DNA of 64,000 nt from Pseudomonas azotoformans (GCF_900103345.1 NZ_LT629702.1:3472001-3536000), one strand, 5' to 3'; positions 1-10,647 are shown, numbered from the stretch's first letter. Notes: a model not told the origin generated them from the letters alone. A program made the numbers and translations.

Positions 1-1470
<1,470 letters not shown>

Positions 1471-1508
1471 TTAAATACTTTGGAGTAACGGGAAAATGAG
1501 CGGGAAAA

Positions 1509-1805
1509 TTAAGCTTCCAGTACGGCGAGAATCTCGTTCTCAGCCATGACCAGCAGGTCTTCGCCGTCGATTTTCACAGTGTTGCTGCCGGAGTAAGGGC
1601 CGAATACAACCTTGTCACCGACTTTAACGGCCAGAGCACGCACTTCACCGTTTTCCAGGGTCTTGCCTGGGCCAGCAGCGACGATCACACCGTGGTTGGC
1701 TTTTTCAGCAGCCGAACCTGGCAGAACGATCCCGCCGGCGGTTTTCTTTTCTTCTTCGCTGCGACGGATTACGACGCGGTCGTGCAGAGGACGAAGCTTG
1801 CTCAT
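1509..1805 (-). CDS. groS: Co-chaperonin GroES
   Basis: Heptameric lid of the GroEL chamber. The 98-residue protein begins [15 protein letters not shown] and carries the typical [12 protein letters not shown] mobile-loop region at about residues 24-35, which docks on the GroEL apical domains. Length matches the family (about 97). AGGAGA lies 8 bases before the ATG. First gene of the groES-groEL operon, with a candidate sigma-32 promoter about 165 bases upstream. Confidence 0.99.
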   Translation of the reverse strand: MSKLRPLHDRVVIRRSEEEKKTAGGIVLPGSAAEKANHGVIVAAGPGKTLENGEVRALAVKVGDKVVFGPYSGSNTVKIDGEDLLVMAENEILAVLEA

Positions 1806-1968
1806 TGTCGATCTCTCCTAATTGTGTTTTTCATCGGCCGGTGTCTGTACCGGCGGGTTGTATTCCGGCGGTGCCGGTCGCGCCTCGCCAAGCAAGACGC
1901 GGAAGTCTGTCTGGTGTCGCCACCAGAAACCTTGCGGTGACCGTTACATAAGGGCGCATTAGCTTATT

Positions 1969-1998
1969 ACAAGGGGCCGCGGCGGAAATTTTTTGCAG
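1969..1998 (-). promoter_or_regulatory. Candidate sigma-32 heat-shock promoter of groES-groEL
   Basis: On the minus strand, CTGCAAA (1998-1992) is followed after 15 bases by CCCCTTGT (1976-1969). The sigma-32 consensus is CTTGAAA, 13-17 bases, CCCCATNT. The -10 element matches at all but one position and the -35 at five of seven. Position and direction fit groES, whose known orthologues are RpoH-dependent. The predicted leader is about 155 bases. Confidence 0.5.
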
Positions 1999-2018
1999 GC
2001 GCCAACGGTTGAAAGCAA

Positions 2019-2040
2019 CACGGCACCCGAAGGTGCCGTG
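2019..2040 (-). terminator. Rho-independent terminator downstream of fxsA
   Basis: A perfect 9-bp stem (2019-2027 with 2032-2040). Read on the minus strand it closes a TTCG tetraloop and is followed by TTGCTTTC, a modest T-rich run. It lies 12 bases past the fxsA stop and insulates fxsA from groES. Confidence 0.7.
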
Positions 2041-2052
2041 CCAATGAAGCGG

Positions 2053-2529
2053 TTATTTACTGTCGCGGTGTTCGAACTCGCCTTCGATCACATCGCCTTC
2101 ACGCCCCAGCGGTTGGCGCGGGGCCGGGCCGCCACGGGGTTGCAGGTCGTCGGCAAAGGCTCGCTGGCGAATCGCCGCCTCTTCGGCGCGCTGGCGCATC
2201 TTGCCGGCCAGCAGCTTGCGGGTGAACGGCAGCAACATCACCAGGCCCACCACATCGCTGATGAAGCCCGGCAGGATCAACAGGCCACCGGCCAGGGCCA
2301 TCATCAGGCCTTCAAGCATGGTCTGTGCGGGCAGCTCGCCACGGTTCAGGCTTTCACGAGCACGTAGCGCCGTGGCCAGGCCGGCGACGCGCAGCACCAG
2401 AACGCCAAGCATCGAGCCGAGAATGATCAGCAACAGGGCAGGGAAAAACCCGATCGCGCTGCTGACTTGAACGAATACGAACAGCTCCAACACCGGAAAC
2501 AGCAGAAAGAGCAATAAAAAAGGGCGCAT
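2053..2529 (-). CDS. fxsA: FxsA family membrane protein
   Basis: Small inner-membrane protein of 158 residues. E. coli FxsA reduces exclusion of phage T7 by the F plasmid; its normal cellular role is unclear. The frame extends upstream to 2568, but ATG at 2529 is preferred: it follows GAGGAA by 9 bases and the protein then begins MRPFLLLFLLFPVLELFVF, the normal family start. Hydrophobic segments lie at about residues 2-20, 25-45 and 75-100, and the C-terminal third is charged and polar, as in other FxsA proteins. It sits upstream of groES on the same strand but is separated from it by a hairpin terminator. Confidence 0.9.
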   Translation of the reverse strand: MRPFLLLFLLFPVLELFVFVQVSSAIGFFPALLLIILGSMLGVLVLRVAGLATALRARESLNRGELPAQTMLEGLMMALAGGLLILPGFISDVVGLVMLLPFTRKLLAGKMRQRAEEAAIRQRAFADDLQPRGGPAPRQPLGREGDVIEGEFEHRDSK

Positions 2530-2595
2530 CAAATGGTTCCTCAACGCAAGAATGCCTTGCCAGTCCACCTTAGATGACGTCGCCGTTTCGTGAAT

Positions 2596-3327
2596 TCAAG
2601 CGTCAGCAGTGGCTTTTTTCGGCCAGGCCTCGGCATGGGCCAATGAAACCAGGGCTTCGCGTACTTGTGTCGGCGTGTTGCAAGGCTCCGCAAACGGCAA
2701 CCAATATAAGGATTGGCCGATACGCAAGTGCATGCCTTCGCTGTCGATGCCGGCTAATTGAGCGGGCTCGGAGGTCGGCAAACCGCTGAGATCGACGTAA
2801 TGGGCAATGGCCTTGGTGTGATCGCTGTTCATATGCTCGATCATGCTGCGCTCGGCCTTGCCGGCGAACGGATTGGCCAGGGTCAACTGGTCGACCCAGT
2901 GAATCGCGCCAAAACCGCCGATGTAGCGATGCCGTACGGGCTTGAGTACCCAGAAGTCGAAGTCGTGGGCCTTATGGTAGTTGGCGGAGTCCGGGAAGTA
3001 GCGGTAGTAACGCTCGGCCGCCGCCTCGATGGCGTCGACCTCTTCCAGTTTTTCCGCTTCGGCCAGGTAGGTCAGGCGCCCGACGGCCTGCACGTCATCG
3101 GCCTCACGCTCACCGACCAGCAACGAACACTTGGGGTCTTTCTGCAGGTTATGGGTGTGCTGTGCGATGCGGCTGATCAGGATCAACGGGCGGCCCTGTT
3201 CGTCGAGGCAGTAAGGCACAACCGAGCCGAACGGGAAGCCAGGCATGGCTTTGGACAAAGTGGAGAGAGCCCCACGGTATTCCTTGAGCAACAGCTCTCG
3301 GGCGTTCTTGGCAACCTGTGCGCTCAA
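2596..3327 (-). CDS. HugZ-like pyridoxamine 5'-phosphate oxidase-fold protein
   Basis: A 243-residue protein with an N-terminal split-barrel flavin/haem-binding-type domain (about residues 10-150, with FPFGSVVPYCLDEQGRPLILIS early on) and a C-terminal DUF2470-type domain (about 160-235, with MIEHMNSDHTKAIAHY). This architecture is that of the HugZ family, some members of which degrade or bind haem, while others have no proven function. The best start is TTG at 3327, preceded by GAGGAG at 7 bases; an ATG at 3363 in frame has no ribosome site. No haem-uptake gene or visible Fur site lies next to it, so a haem role is an extrapolation from the family. Confidence 0.85.
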   Translation of the reverse strand: MSAQVAKNARELLLKEYRGALSTLSKAMPGFPFGSVVPYCLDEQGRPLILISRIAQHTHNLQKDPKCSLLVGEREADDVQAVGRLTYLAEAEKLEEVDAIEAAAERYYRYFPDSANYHKAHDFDFWVLKPVRHRYIGGFGAIHWVDQLTLANPFAGKAERSMIEHMNSDHTKAIAHYVDLSGLPTSEPAQLAGIDSEGMHLRIGQSLYWLPFAEPCNTPTQVREALVSLAHAEAWPKKATADA

Positions 3328-3432
3328 CGTATGACTCCTCGGGTATTCAGCCGCCCATGGCATATGGGAATGGATCTCAACGCAAGGTAATCATATCCGC
3401 AAAGGTTGCCAAGCAGGTTTTGTACGCCCGTG

Positions 3433-4440
3433 TTACCAGGCCACACCGAAACCAGCGGTGTAGCGGGTCTTGCTCAGGCTGCTCTCGGAGTCGCCGCTGA
3501 TGATGTCGCGCTCGGCCTTGAGGTTGAGGGAGGCCCATTCGGTGACTTTGTAGCGCAGGCCCATTTCCGCATCCAGGGAGTAATCCACGGGCCCATCAAT
3601 CGGCCGGCCCAGTTCACCATTGGTAAAGAACTCAACCGTCTTGCCCACCAAGTAGCGGTTGTAGTTCCACTTCATGGCCACCGAGTAGAAGTTGTCTTTG
3701 CCACCCTCGGCATATTCATAGTCAGTGCGGTTGACCAGCGAACCGAGGGAGAACGCGCCCAGTTCATCATCCCAGAACTGGTAGCCGGGGCCAGTGCCGA
3801 CGGTGCGTTGGCGGGACAGGTCTTCGACCTTGTCGCGCTTGTAGGTCAAGCGTCCCTGCCAGAACCAATGCTCGGTGAGGAAACGGTCCAGGTCGTATTC
3901 CAGGGCCCAGTTGTCGGTGGTGGTGACATCGTCCTGGAACTCACGGTTGTATTCGCCCTGGCCGGTATGGCGCCACTGGCCATGCCGCGCCGTGGTCTTG
4001 AAGTCGATGTCGTAGTCGTTGGTGTCTTTGTCGGCGCGCTTGTAGTCCAGCGCCATGTCCACGTTGCCCTTCCACACCAGGTCTTCGATCACGGGCTTGG
4101 GCTTGATGATCTGCTGAATGCTTGCCAACTCCACCGTCTTGGGCGCTTCACCATTGGCCAACACCACCTTGCCGTCATCCGCCGCTTTCAGGGATTTGGC
4201 CTTCTCGCCAGTGTAGGCGTCCTGCTTGACCAGCAGTTCCTGGTCGCTTTCCAGGGTTTTCACCTGTTTCCAGTCCACGGGGATGGCACCGGCGTAATCG
4301 GTCTGGATCAACAGTTTGCCGCCGTCGAAGACCTTGATCTTGCCGGTCAGGCGGTCACCGTTCTTCAACCAGACGGTATCGGCCAACAAGGGTGTGGAGG
4401 CGCTGAAAACAGCAAGGCACAACAGGGTTCTGGACAACAT
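3433..4440 (-). CDS. DUF481 family outer-membrane protein (YdiY-like)
   Basis: A 335-residue exported protein. It starts with a signal peptide (MLSRTLLCLAVFSASTPLLA, cleavage after LLA), then has a short domain with TVWLKNGDRLTGKIKVFDGGKLLIQTDYA (residues about 22-55) and a linker. From about residue 130 a run of alternating-polarity strands rich in Tyr and Trp ends in SKTRYTAGFGVAW, with a terminal Trp typical of outer-membrane barrels. The C-terminal part is DUF481, thought to form a beta-barrel; no substrate or role is established. It stands alone, divergent from the alkyltransferase-like gene. Confidence 0.85.
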   Translation of the reverse strand: MLSRTLLCLAVFSASTPLLADTVWLKNGDRLTGKIKVFDGGKLLIQTDYAGAIPVDWKQVKTLESDQELLVKQDAYTGEKAKSLKAADDGKVVLANGEAPKTVELASIQQIIKPKPVIEDLVWKGNVDMALDYKRADKDTNDYDIDFKTTARHGQWRHTGQGEYNREFQDDVTTTDNWALEYDLDRFLTEHWFWQGRLTYKRDKVEDLSRQRTVGTGPGYQFWDDELGAFSLGSLVNRTDYEYAEGGKDNFYSVAMKWNYNRYLVGKTVEFFTNGELGRPIDGPVDYSLDAEMGLRYKVTEWASLNLKAERDIISGDSESSLSKTRYTAGFGVAW

Positions 4441-4594
4441 AAGCGGGTATGGGGCTCAAGGTTGGCGAAAAGGAGGCATTATCGTGTTAGATAGCTAGGA
4501 CTGACTCAAGTATCGGGGTCGAGTTCAATGCTCGTCGCCATGTTTACAGACGTTTCTTACAACTATGCCGACGATTTCAACGGATAGCCGCTCA

Positions 4595-4948
4595 ATGAAC
4601 CAACCTGCCGAGTCCCCGCAAAGCCCCGCCGAGATGCGCCGTACTGCGCTGTACCTGACCCTGGCGCAAGTGCCCGAAGGCTGCGTCGTGAGTTATGGCG
4701 AGCTGGCTCACCTGGCTGGCCTTGGCCGCGCGGCACGCTGGGTGGGCCGTACGTTGAGCCAACTGCCCGAGGACACCCGGTTGCCCTGGCACCGTGTGCT
4801 GGGTGCCGGTGGTCGGATAAGTCTGCCGGTGGGCAGTGCCTCGGGCGACGAACAACGGGCGCGTTTGCGCGACGAAGGCGTCACGGTCCGCAACAATCGC
4901 GTGGATATTCAGCGCCATGGCTGGCGCCCGGTAGAGCACAGCGGTTAG
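4595..4948 (+). CDS. Alkyltransferase-like protein (MGMT family, catalytic Cys replaced)
   Basis: A 117-residue protein matching the C-terminal DNA-binding domain of O6-alkylguanine-DNA alkyltransferase (VPEGCVVSYGELAHLAGLGRAARWVG). The active-site PCHRV motif reads PWHRV (residues 74-78), so the acceptor cysteine is tryptophan. This is the hallmark of ATL/YbaZ proteins, which bind O6-alkylguanine and hand the lesion to nucleotide excision repair instead of repairing it. An in-frame ATG lies 30 bases upstream, but ATG at 4595 gives the usual length and has GGA about 9 bases before it. It ends 43 bases before ampG, perhaps one transcript. Confidence 0.92.
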   Translation: MNQPAESPQSPAEMRRTALYLTLAQVPEGCVVSYGELAHLAGLGRAARWVGRTLSQLPEDTRLPWHRVLGAGGRISLPVGSASGDEQRARLRDEGVTVRNNRVDIQRHGWRPVEHSG

Positions 4949-4991
4949 AGTGCGCGCTTTGTTTCCGCAAATCTGAGGCAGACTCCAGCCC

Positions 4992-6524
4992 ATGCCCCGT
5001 AAAACCTGGCGCGCCGCGCTCGCTGCCTATGCCAGCCCTTCGACGTTAGTCCTGTTGTTGCTCGGCTTTGCCGCCGGCCTGCCTTACATGTTGGTGTTCT
5101 CGACGCTGTCAGTGTGGTTGCGTGAGGCCGGTGTGGCGCGCGAGACCATCGGCTATGCGAGCCTGATCGGTTTGGCGTACGCCTTCAAATGGGTCTGGTC
5201 GCCACTGCTCGACCAATGGCGCCTGCCGCTGCTCGGTAAACTCGGCCGCCGCCGTTCCTGGCTGGTGCTGGCCCAGTCGCTGGTGATCCTCGGATTGATC
5301 GGCATGGGCTTCTGCGACCCGCAGAAACACTTGTCCTGGCTGATCGCTATCGCCGTTATCGTCGCCTTCGCCTCCGCCACCCAGGACATCGCGGTGGACG
5401 CCTACCGCCTGGAAATCGCCGACGACAGTCGCCAGGCCGCGCTGGCCGCCAGCTACATGTCCGGTTATCGCATCGCCGCCCTGTTGGCCACGGCAGGCGC
5501 ACTGTTTTTTGCCGAAGGGTTCGGCTCTACCGGCTTCAACTACAAGCACTCGGCCTGGACCGGCACCTACGTGCTGTTCGGCGTGCTGATGATCCCGGCG
5601 CTGCTGACCACGCTGTTCATGCGCGAACCTGATGTGCCACTGCGCACCCAGTTGCAGGCCGGGCGCTACAGCTTCGTGCACCAACTGGCCTCGGTGTTTG
5701 TGCTGATCGTGCTGCTGGTATCGGTGCCGGCGATGTTTACCCAGCTGTTCAACACTGATTTCGGCAGCGTGATATTCCACGGCGTCAGCCTGTGGGAGCT
5801 GCTGATGGAAGACCGCGCCTTCCTGCGCGCCATCCTCTATATCACCCTCACGTCGCTGTGCCTGTCGGCCATGGGGCGCCGGGGTCTCGCGCCGGTGCTG
5901 ACACCGGTCAACGACTTCATCCTGCGCTACCGCTGGCAGGCACTATTGTTGTTGGGGCTGATCGCCACCTACCGCATGTCCGACACCGTGATGGGCGTGA
6001 TGGCCAACGTGTTCTACATCGACCAGGGCTTCACCAAGGACCAGATCGCCGGGGTCAGCAAGATCTTCGGCCTGATCATGACCTTGCTCGGCGCGGGCAT
6101 GGGCGGCCTGCTGATCGTGCGCTTCGGCATCCTGCCGATCCTGTTCATCGGCGGTGTGGCGTCGGCTGGCACCAACCTGCTGTTCGTGATGCTGGCCGAC
6201 ATGGGTCCCGACCTGCAGATGCTGATCTTCACCATTTCCCTGGATAACTTCAGCTCAGGGCTGGCGACCTCGGCCTTTGTGGCCTACCTGTCGAGCCTGA
6301 CCAACCTCAAGTTCTCCGCCACCCAATATGCCCTGCTCAGCTCGATCATGCTGTTGCTGCCGCGCCTGATCGGCGGGTATTCGGGGGTGATGGTGGAGAA
6401 ATTCGGGTATCACAATTTCTTCCTGATCACCTGCCTGCTGGGCGTGCCGACGCTGTTCCTGATCGCGTTGCACTGGTTCCAGGAGAATCGGCGGGCGCGG
6501 TTGAGTCCCCCGGCCGAAGACTGA
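4992..6524 (+). CDS. ampG: AmpG muropeptide permease
   Basis: Major-facilitator-family inner-membrane transporter that imports GlcNAc-anhydroMurNAc peptides released during wall turnover, feeding recycling and the AmpR/AmpC beta-lactamase signal. The 510 residues show about 12-14 hydrophobic segments, the family N-terminus (ASPSTLVLLLLGFAAGLPYMLVF), and LTNLKFSATQYALLSS late in the protein. Length is close to E. coli AmpG (491). It follows the alkyltransferase-like gene closely, and a REPIN lies directly after the stop codon. No beta-lactamase gene is in the window. Confidence 0.95.
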   Translation: MPRKTWRAALAAYASPSTLVLLLLGFAAGLPYMLVFSTLSVWLREAGVARETIGYASLIGLAYAFKWVWSPLLDQWRLPLLGKLGRRRSWLVLAQSLVILGLIGMGFCDPQKHLSWLIAIAVIVAFASATQDIAVDAYRLEIADDSRQAALAASYMSGYRIAALLATAGALFFAEGFGSTGFNYKHSAWTGTYVLFGVLMIPALLTTLFMREPDVPLRTQLQAGRYSFVHQLASVFVLIVLLVSVPAMFTQLFNTDFGSVIFHGVSLWELLMEDRAFLRAILYITLTSLCLSAMGRRGLAPVLTPVNDFILRYRWQALLLLGLIATYRMSDTVMGVMANVFYIDQGFTKDQIAGVSKIFGLIMTLLGAGMGGLLIVRFGILPILFIGGVASAGTNLLFVMLADMGPDLQMLIFTISLDNFSSGLATSAFVAYLSSLTNLKFSATQYALLSSIMLLLPRLIGGYSGVMVEKFGYHNFFLITCLLGVPTLFLIALHWFQENRRARLSPPAED

Positions 6525-6526
6525 CA

Positions 6527-6616
6527 ATGTGGGAGGGGGCTTGCCCCCGATAGCAGGTTGTCAGGCGCTTATGTGTTACTGATCCACCGCTATCGGGGGC
6601 AAGCCCCCTCCCACAT
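6527..6616 (+). repeat. REPIN (head-to-head REP doublet, G-rich type)
   Basis: Two inverted copies of an approximately 24-base REP sequence (GTGGGAGGGGGCTTGCC core, then CCCCGATAG) separated by about 40 unrelated bases. It starts 3 bases after the ampG stop. The RNA would fold into a long hairpin that may help terminate ampG transcription. Confidence 0.9.
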
Positions 6617-6707
6617 ACCCCTCTGCATTCTGATGCCTGTACTCCAGCAGCCGGCGCCCGTACAATCCCAAGTCATTTCAAGTCCAAGCAACCGACAACG
6701 GCCTACC

Positions 6708-8423
6708 ATGCGTACCAGTCAATATTTGCTCGCCACACAGAAAGAAACGCCTTCCGACGCGGTCGTGATCAGCCATCAGCTGATGCTGCGCGCCGGCATG
6801 ATCCGCAAACTGGCCTCCGGCCTGTACACCTGGCTGCCCATGGGCTTGAAGGTGATGCGCAAGGTCGAAGCCATCGTTCGTGAAGAAATGAACGCCGCCG
6901 GCTCTCTGGAAGTGTTGATGCCGAGCACCCAACCGGCTGAACTGTGGCAGGAATCCGGGCGTTGGGAAGAGTACGGCCCTGAGTTGCTGCGCTTCAAGGA
7001 TCGCCATGGCCGCGATTTCTGCGCCGGCCCGACCCACGAAGAAGTGATCACCGACCTGATGCGCAACGAGCTGAGCAGCTACAAGCAGCTGCCGCTGAAC
7101 CTGTATCAGATCCAGACCAAGTTCCGTGACGAAATCCGCCCTCGCTTCGGTTTGATGCGCGGCCGCGAATTCATCATGAAGGACGCCTATTCGTTCCACG
7201 CTGACCAGGCGTCCTTGCAGGTCACCTACGACCGCATGCACCAGGCCTACTGCAACGTGTTCACGCGCCTGGGCCTGAAGTTCCGCCCGGTTGAGGCGGA
7301 CAACGGCTCCATTGGCGGCGCCGGCTCCCACGAATTCCACGTGCTGGCCGAGTCCGGCGAAGACGACATCGTGTTCAGCAACGGTTCCGACTATGCGGCG
7401 AACATCGAGAAAGCCGAAGCCGTGCCACGGGAAACTTCCCGTCCAGCCCCGGCCGAAGAGCTGCGCCTGGTGGACACGCCGGATACCAAGACCATCGCGG
7501 CCCTGGTGGAAAAATTCAATCTACCGATTGAAAAGACCATCAAGACCCTGATCGTGCGCGCCGAGGAAGAAGGCAAGCTGATCGCCCTGGTGATCCGTGG
7601 CGACCACGAGCTCAACGAAATCAAGGCGGCCCAGCAACCTGGCGTGGCCAGCCCGCTGGTCATGGCCACCGACGCCGAACTGCGCGACGCCATTGGCGCC
7701 GGTGCCGGTTCGCTCGGCCCGCTGAACCTGCCGCTGCCGATCATCATCGACCGTTCGGTGGAGCTGATGAGCGACTTCGGTATCGGCGCGAACATCGACG
7801 ACAAGCACTACTTCGGCGTGAACTGGGAACGTGACCTGCCGGTGCCGACCGTGGCCGACCTGCGTAACGTGGTAGCTGGCGACCCAAGCCCGGACGGCAA
7901 GGGCACCCTGGAAATCAAGCGCGGGATCGAAGTCGGGCACATCTTCCAGCTGGGCAACAAGTACAGCAAGGCGATGAAGTGCGAAGTGCTGGGCGAGAAC
8001 GGCAAGCCGATCACCCTGGACATGGGCTGCTACGGCATTGGCGTATCCCGCGTGGTTGCGGCGGCCATCGAGCAGAACAACGATGAGAAAGGCATCATCT
8101 GGAGTGACGCCCTGGCGCCGTTCCAGATCGCGCTGGTGCCGCTGCGTTATGAAACCGAGCAAGTACGCGAAGCCACCGACAAGCTGTATGCCGAATTGAC
8201 GGCTGCTGGTTTTGAAGTGCTGCTGGATGACCGGGACAAGAAAACCAGCCCGGGCATCAAGTTCGCCGACATGGAACTGATTGGCATCCCGCACCGGATC
8301 GTGGTCAGTGACCGCGGCCTGGCGGATGGCAATCTGGAATACAAGAGCCGGACCGAAGCCGAAGCCCAACCGTTACCGGTGGCTGACGTGCTGTCTTTCC
8401 TTCAGGCGCGTATTCGTCGCTGA
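6708..8423 (+). CDS. proS: Prolyl-tRNA synthetase (bacterial type with editing domain)
   Basis: Charges tRNA-Pro with proline. The 571-residue product begins [35 protein letters not shown]. It contains class II motifs 2 and 3 (around [25 protein letters not shown], and [13 protein letters not shown] near residue 445) flanking the inserted INS editing domain (about 230-390), and a C-terminal anticodon-binding domain. An in-frame reading extends upstream to 6558 through the REPIN, but ATG at 6708 gives the exact family length and a conserved N-terminus. Confidence 0.98.
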   Translation: MRTSQYLLATQKETPSDAVVISHQLMLRAGMIRKLASGLYTWLPMGLKVMRKVEAIVREEMNAAGSLEVLMPSTQPAELWQESGRWEEYGPELLRFKDRHGRDFCAGPTHEEVITDLMRNELSSYKQLPLNLYQIQTKFRDEIRPRFGLMRGREFIMKDAYSFHADQASLQVTYDRMHQAYCNVFTRLGLKFRPVEADNGSIGGAGSHEFHVLAESGEDDIVFSNGSDYAANIEKAEAVPRETSRPAPAEELRLVDTPDTKTIAALVEKFNLPIEKTIKTLIVRAEEEGKLIALVIRGDHELNEIKAAQQPGVASPLVMATDAELRDAIGAGAGSLGPLNLPLPIIIDRSVELMSDFGIGANIDDKHYFGVNWERDLPVPTVADLRNVVAGDPSPDGKGTLEIKRGIEVGHIFQLGNKYSKAMKCEVLGENGKPITLDMGCYGIGVSRVVAAAIEQNNDEKGIIWSDALAPFQIALVPLRYETEQVREATDKLYAELTAAGFEVLLDDRDKKTSPGIKFADMELIGIPHRIVVSDRGLADGNLEYKSRTEAEAQPLPVADVLSFLQARIRR

Positions 8424-8443
8424 AAACCAGATCAAGAGAAGTC

Positions 8444-9397
8444 ATGTTCAAGCGAAACACCAGAGCCCTGGGGGGCGCCGCCTTGTGCGGCGCCCTGCTG
8501 GTCAGCGGCTGCGCCAACCAGATGTCGCAACGCAGTGAGCACGAAGAGCGGGTCGAGCGTAAGTTGCTAGACCACAGCCTGCAGATCGATGTAGGCGAGC
8601 CCAAAGTGCTGGAGCTGCCGCAACGTCGGGTTCGTATTCACGAGCAGAAGACCTTCGAGGTCACCGAGTTCGAAGTCACCCGCCGTTACGACCGCTATAC
8701 CCCCTACCAGCCCTGGCGCAAGCTCTACGAGATGCCATTGGGTGCGGTTGCCCTGGTGGCGGGCGCGGGTGCCAATGTGGCGAATATCTTCGCCCTCGGC
8801 CACCTGCCGACCAGCATGACCCATGACTGGCTGACCTATGGCGTGGACGGCCTCAACCCGTTCATGAACGTGCAATCCCACGGTCGCGCGCAACAGAACC
8901 TGGCGGGTATCGATGAAGTCCAGCGCGACAAGCGCGTGGAGTATTCGAGCCTGCCCTGGAGCGAACGCCCGGTGCAGGTCACCGCCGGCAAGCAGACCCA
9001 TGAGCTGACCACCGACCGCAACGGCGTCCTGCGCCTGAACCTGTTGGACAGCCCATTTGCCGAGCAGGACCTGAACCGCGTCACCACCTTGAAGATCAGC
9101 GTGGAAGATGGCCAGGACGACGTGCATTCGGACTCGACCCTGGCGATCAGCAGCACCCTGCGCGGCAAGTTGCTGGAAGCCCACGGCCTGATCTACGACG
9201 ATCTGGAAGACGACGAAGTCAGCCAGTGGGTGCATCGGGTCAAGCGCTTGTCGGAGCTGGGCCTGGAAGAAGAAGCCAGTGAACTGGAACAAAGCCTGAT
9301 CGAACTGACGCGCAATGATCCCGAGTTGCAGCAGGAATTCCTGCAAGCGCTGACCAAGGATGCGGGGCGGTTGGTGGCGGATCCTGGCGCGCGCTAA
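8444..9397 (+). CDS. Putative lipoprotein of unknown function
   Basis: A 317-residue protein with a lipoprotein signal (hydrophobic h-region, lipobox LVSGC, acylated Cys24) followed by Ala-Asn, so outer-membrane sorting is expected. The mature part has an Arg/Glu-rich segment, a short Gly/Ala/Val-rich hydrophobic stretch at about residues 100-120 (ALVAGAGANVANIFALG), a beta-rich middle and a very acidic helical C-terminus (residues 240-310). I do not recognise a characterised family. It lies 20 bases after proS and may be co-transcribed with it. Confidence 0.8.
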   Translation: MFKRNTRALGGAALCGALLVSGCANQMSQRSEHEERVERKLLDHSLQIDVGEPKVLELPQRRVRIHEQKTFEVTEFEVTRRYDRYTPYQPWRKLYEMPLGAVALVAGAGANVANIFALGHLPTSMTHDWLTYGVDGLNPFMNVQSHGRAQQNLAGIDEVQRDKRVEYSSLPWSERPVQVTAGKQTHELTTDRNGVLRLNLLDSPFAEQDLNRVTTLKISVEDGQDDVHSDSTLAISSTLRGKLLEAHGLIYDDLEDDEVSQWVHRVKRLSELGLEEEASELEQSLIELTRNDPELQQEFLQALTKDAGRLVADPGAR

Positions 9398-9421
9398 GAC
9401 TTCAAAAATGTTGTAGATCTA

Positions 9422-9513
9422 ATGTGGGAGCGGGCTTGCTCGCGAATGCGGTAGATCAGTCAATGCATCTGGTGACTGACACTCCGTATTCGCGAGCAAG
9501 CCCGCTCCCACAT
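9422..9513 (+). repeat. REPIN (GTGGGAGCGGGCTTGCTCGCG type)
   Basis: Inverted pair of a second REP type: ATGTGGGAGCGGGCTTGCTC followed by GCGAAT on the left, and its complement ending CCCGCTCCCACAT on the right, with about 40 bases between. It lies between the convergent lipoprotein gene and dinB. Confidence 0.9.
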
Positions 9514-9527
9514 GTGGTTCTCGGTCT

Positions 9528-10586
9528 CTACCAGGAGAACTCGAGCTGTTCGTTGCCATTGCTTAAATCCAGCAACCGCACCCCAATCCCCAACAACCGC
9601 ACCGGTTTCCCTCCCCGGTTGAACGCCTGCGTCAGCAGCTGTTGATAACTCTCCAGGTCCCGCCCTGCCCCGGACTGCTCCAATGTGGTCTGGGTAAAGT
9701 CATGAAACTTCACCTTCACGAACGGCTTGCCCGCCCTGTAACTACTATCGATGCGCGCCATGCGCCCGGCCAGGGTCTCCATCAGTTCGGGAAGTTTGGC
9801 CAGGCAGCTTGAGAGGTCCGGCAGGTCCACGTCATAGGTATTTTCCACACTGATCGATTGCCGACGACTGTCGTTCTGCACCACACGGTCATCGATCCCA
9901 CGCGCCAGGCTCCACAACCGCTCGCCAAAACTGCCGAATTCGCGCACCAGCGCCAGCTTGTTCCACTCGCGCAGTTGCAAGCAGTCTTCGATGCCCAGGC
10001 GCGCCAGTTTATCGGCCGTAACCTTGCCCACACCGTGCAACTTGCTGACCCGCAACTGTGAGACAAAGTCTTCGACCTGGTCCGGGGTAATCACAAACAG
10101 GCCGTTGGGTTTCTTCCAGTCGCTGGCGATCTTGGCCAGGAACTTGTTCGGCGCCACGCCTGCGGATACGGTGATGTGCAGTTGGTTGGAGACACGGCGA
10201 CGAATGTCCTGGGCGATGCGCGTGGCGCTGCCGCCAAAGTGCGGGGTGTCGGACACATCCAGGTAAGCCTCATCCAGCGACAGCGGCTCGATCAGGTCGG
10301 TGTAGTCGCGAAAGATCGTCTGGATTTCCTTGGAGGCTTCCTTATAAGCGTCCATGCGTGGCTTGACGATGGTCAGGTCCGGGCACAGCTTCAAGGCATG
10401 CCGCGACGACATGGCCGAGCGCACGCCATAGGCGCGCGCCTCGTAGTTGCAGGTGGCAATCACGCCGCGCCGGTCCGCCGAGCCGCCCACTGCCAGCGGT
10501 TTTTGCGCCAGGCTCGGGTCATCGCGCATCTCGATGGCGGCGTAGAAGCAATCACAGTCGACGTGGATGATTTTGCGCTGCGTCAT
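9528..10586 (-). CDS. dinB: DNA polymerase IV (Y-family, DinB)
   Basis: Error-prone translesion polymerase. From ATG at 10586 the protein is 352 residues (E. coli: 351). It has catalytic acidic residues in HVDCDCFYA (Asp10) and SLDEAYLDV (Asp105, Glu106), a helix-hairpin-helix segment (LHGVGKVTADKLARLGIEDC), and a little-finger domain. The last residues (NEQLEFSW) resemble the beta-clamp-binding tail of DinB. The frame runs 13 codons further upstream, but those codons lie in the promoter region. A LexA-type box at 10632-10647 suggests SOS control. Confidence 0.97.
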   Translation of the reverse strand: MTQRKIIHVDCDCFYAAIEMRDDPSLAQKPLAVGGSADRRGVIATCNYEARAYGVRSAMSSRHALKLCPDLTIVKPRMDAYKEASKEIQTIFRDYTDLIEPLSLDEAYLDVSDTPHFGGSATRIAQDIRRRVSNQLHITVSAGVAPNKFLAKIASDWKKPNGLFVITPDQVEDFVSQLRVSKLHGVGKVTADKLARLGIEDCLQLREWNKLALVREFGSFGERLWSLARGIDDRVVQNDSRRQSISVENTYDVDLPDLSSCLAKLPELMETLAGRMARIDSSYRAGKPFVKVKFHDFTQTTLEQSGAGRDLESYQQLLTQAFNRGGKPVRLLGIGVRLLDLSNGNEQLEFSW

Positions 10587-10631
10587 ATAAACGGGGTATG
10601 TACCTACGGGTGGCCAGTATCGCATTCACAC

Positions 10632-10647
10632 CTGTATATAGCACCAG
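10632..10647 (-). promoter_or_regulatory. LexA (SOS) box of dinB
   Basis: CTGTATATAGCACCAG has the invariant CTG-N10-CAG framework and 12 of 16 matches to the gammaproteobacterial LexA consensus, including the full left half CTGTATATA. It ends about 45 bases before the dinB ATG. dinB is a known LexA target in pseudomonads. Confidence 0.75.

Noticed and set aside
6558..6707. Upstream extension of proS through the REPIN
   Set aside because: The translation of the REPIN arm is meaningless and ATG at 6708 gives the correct family length.
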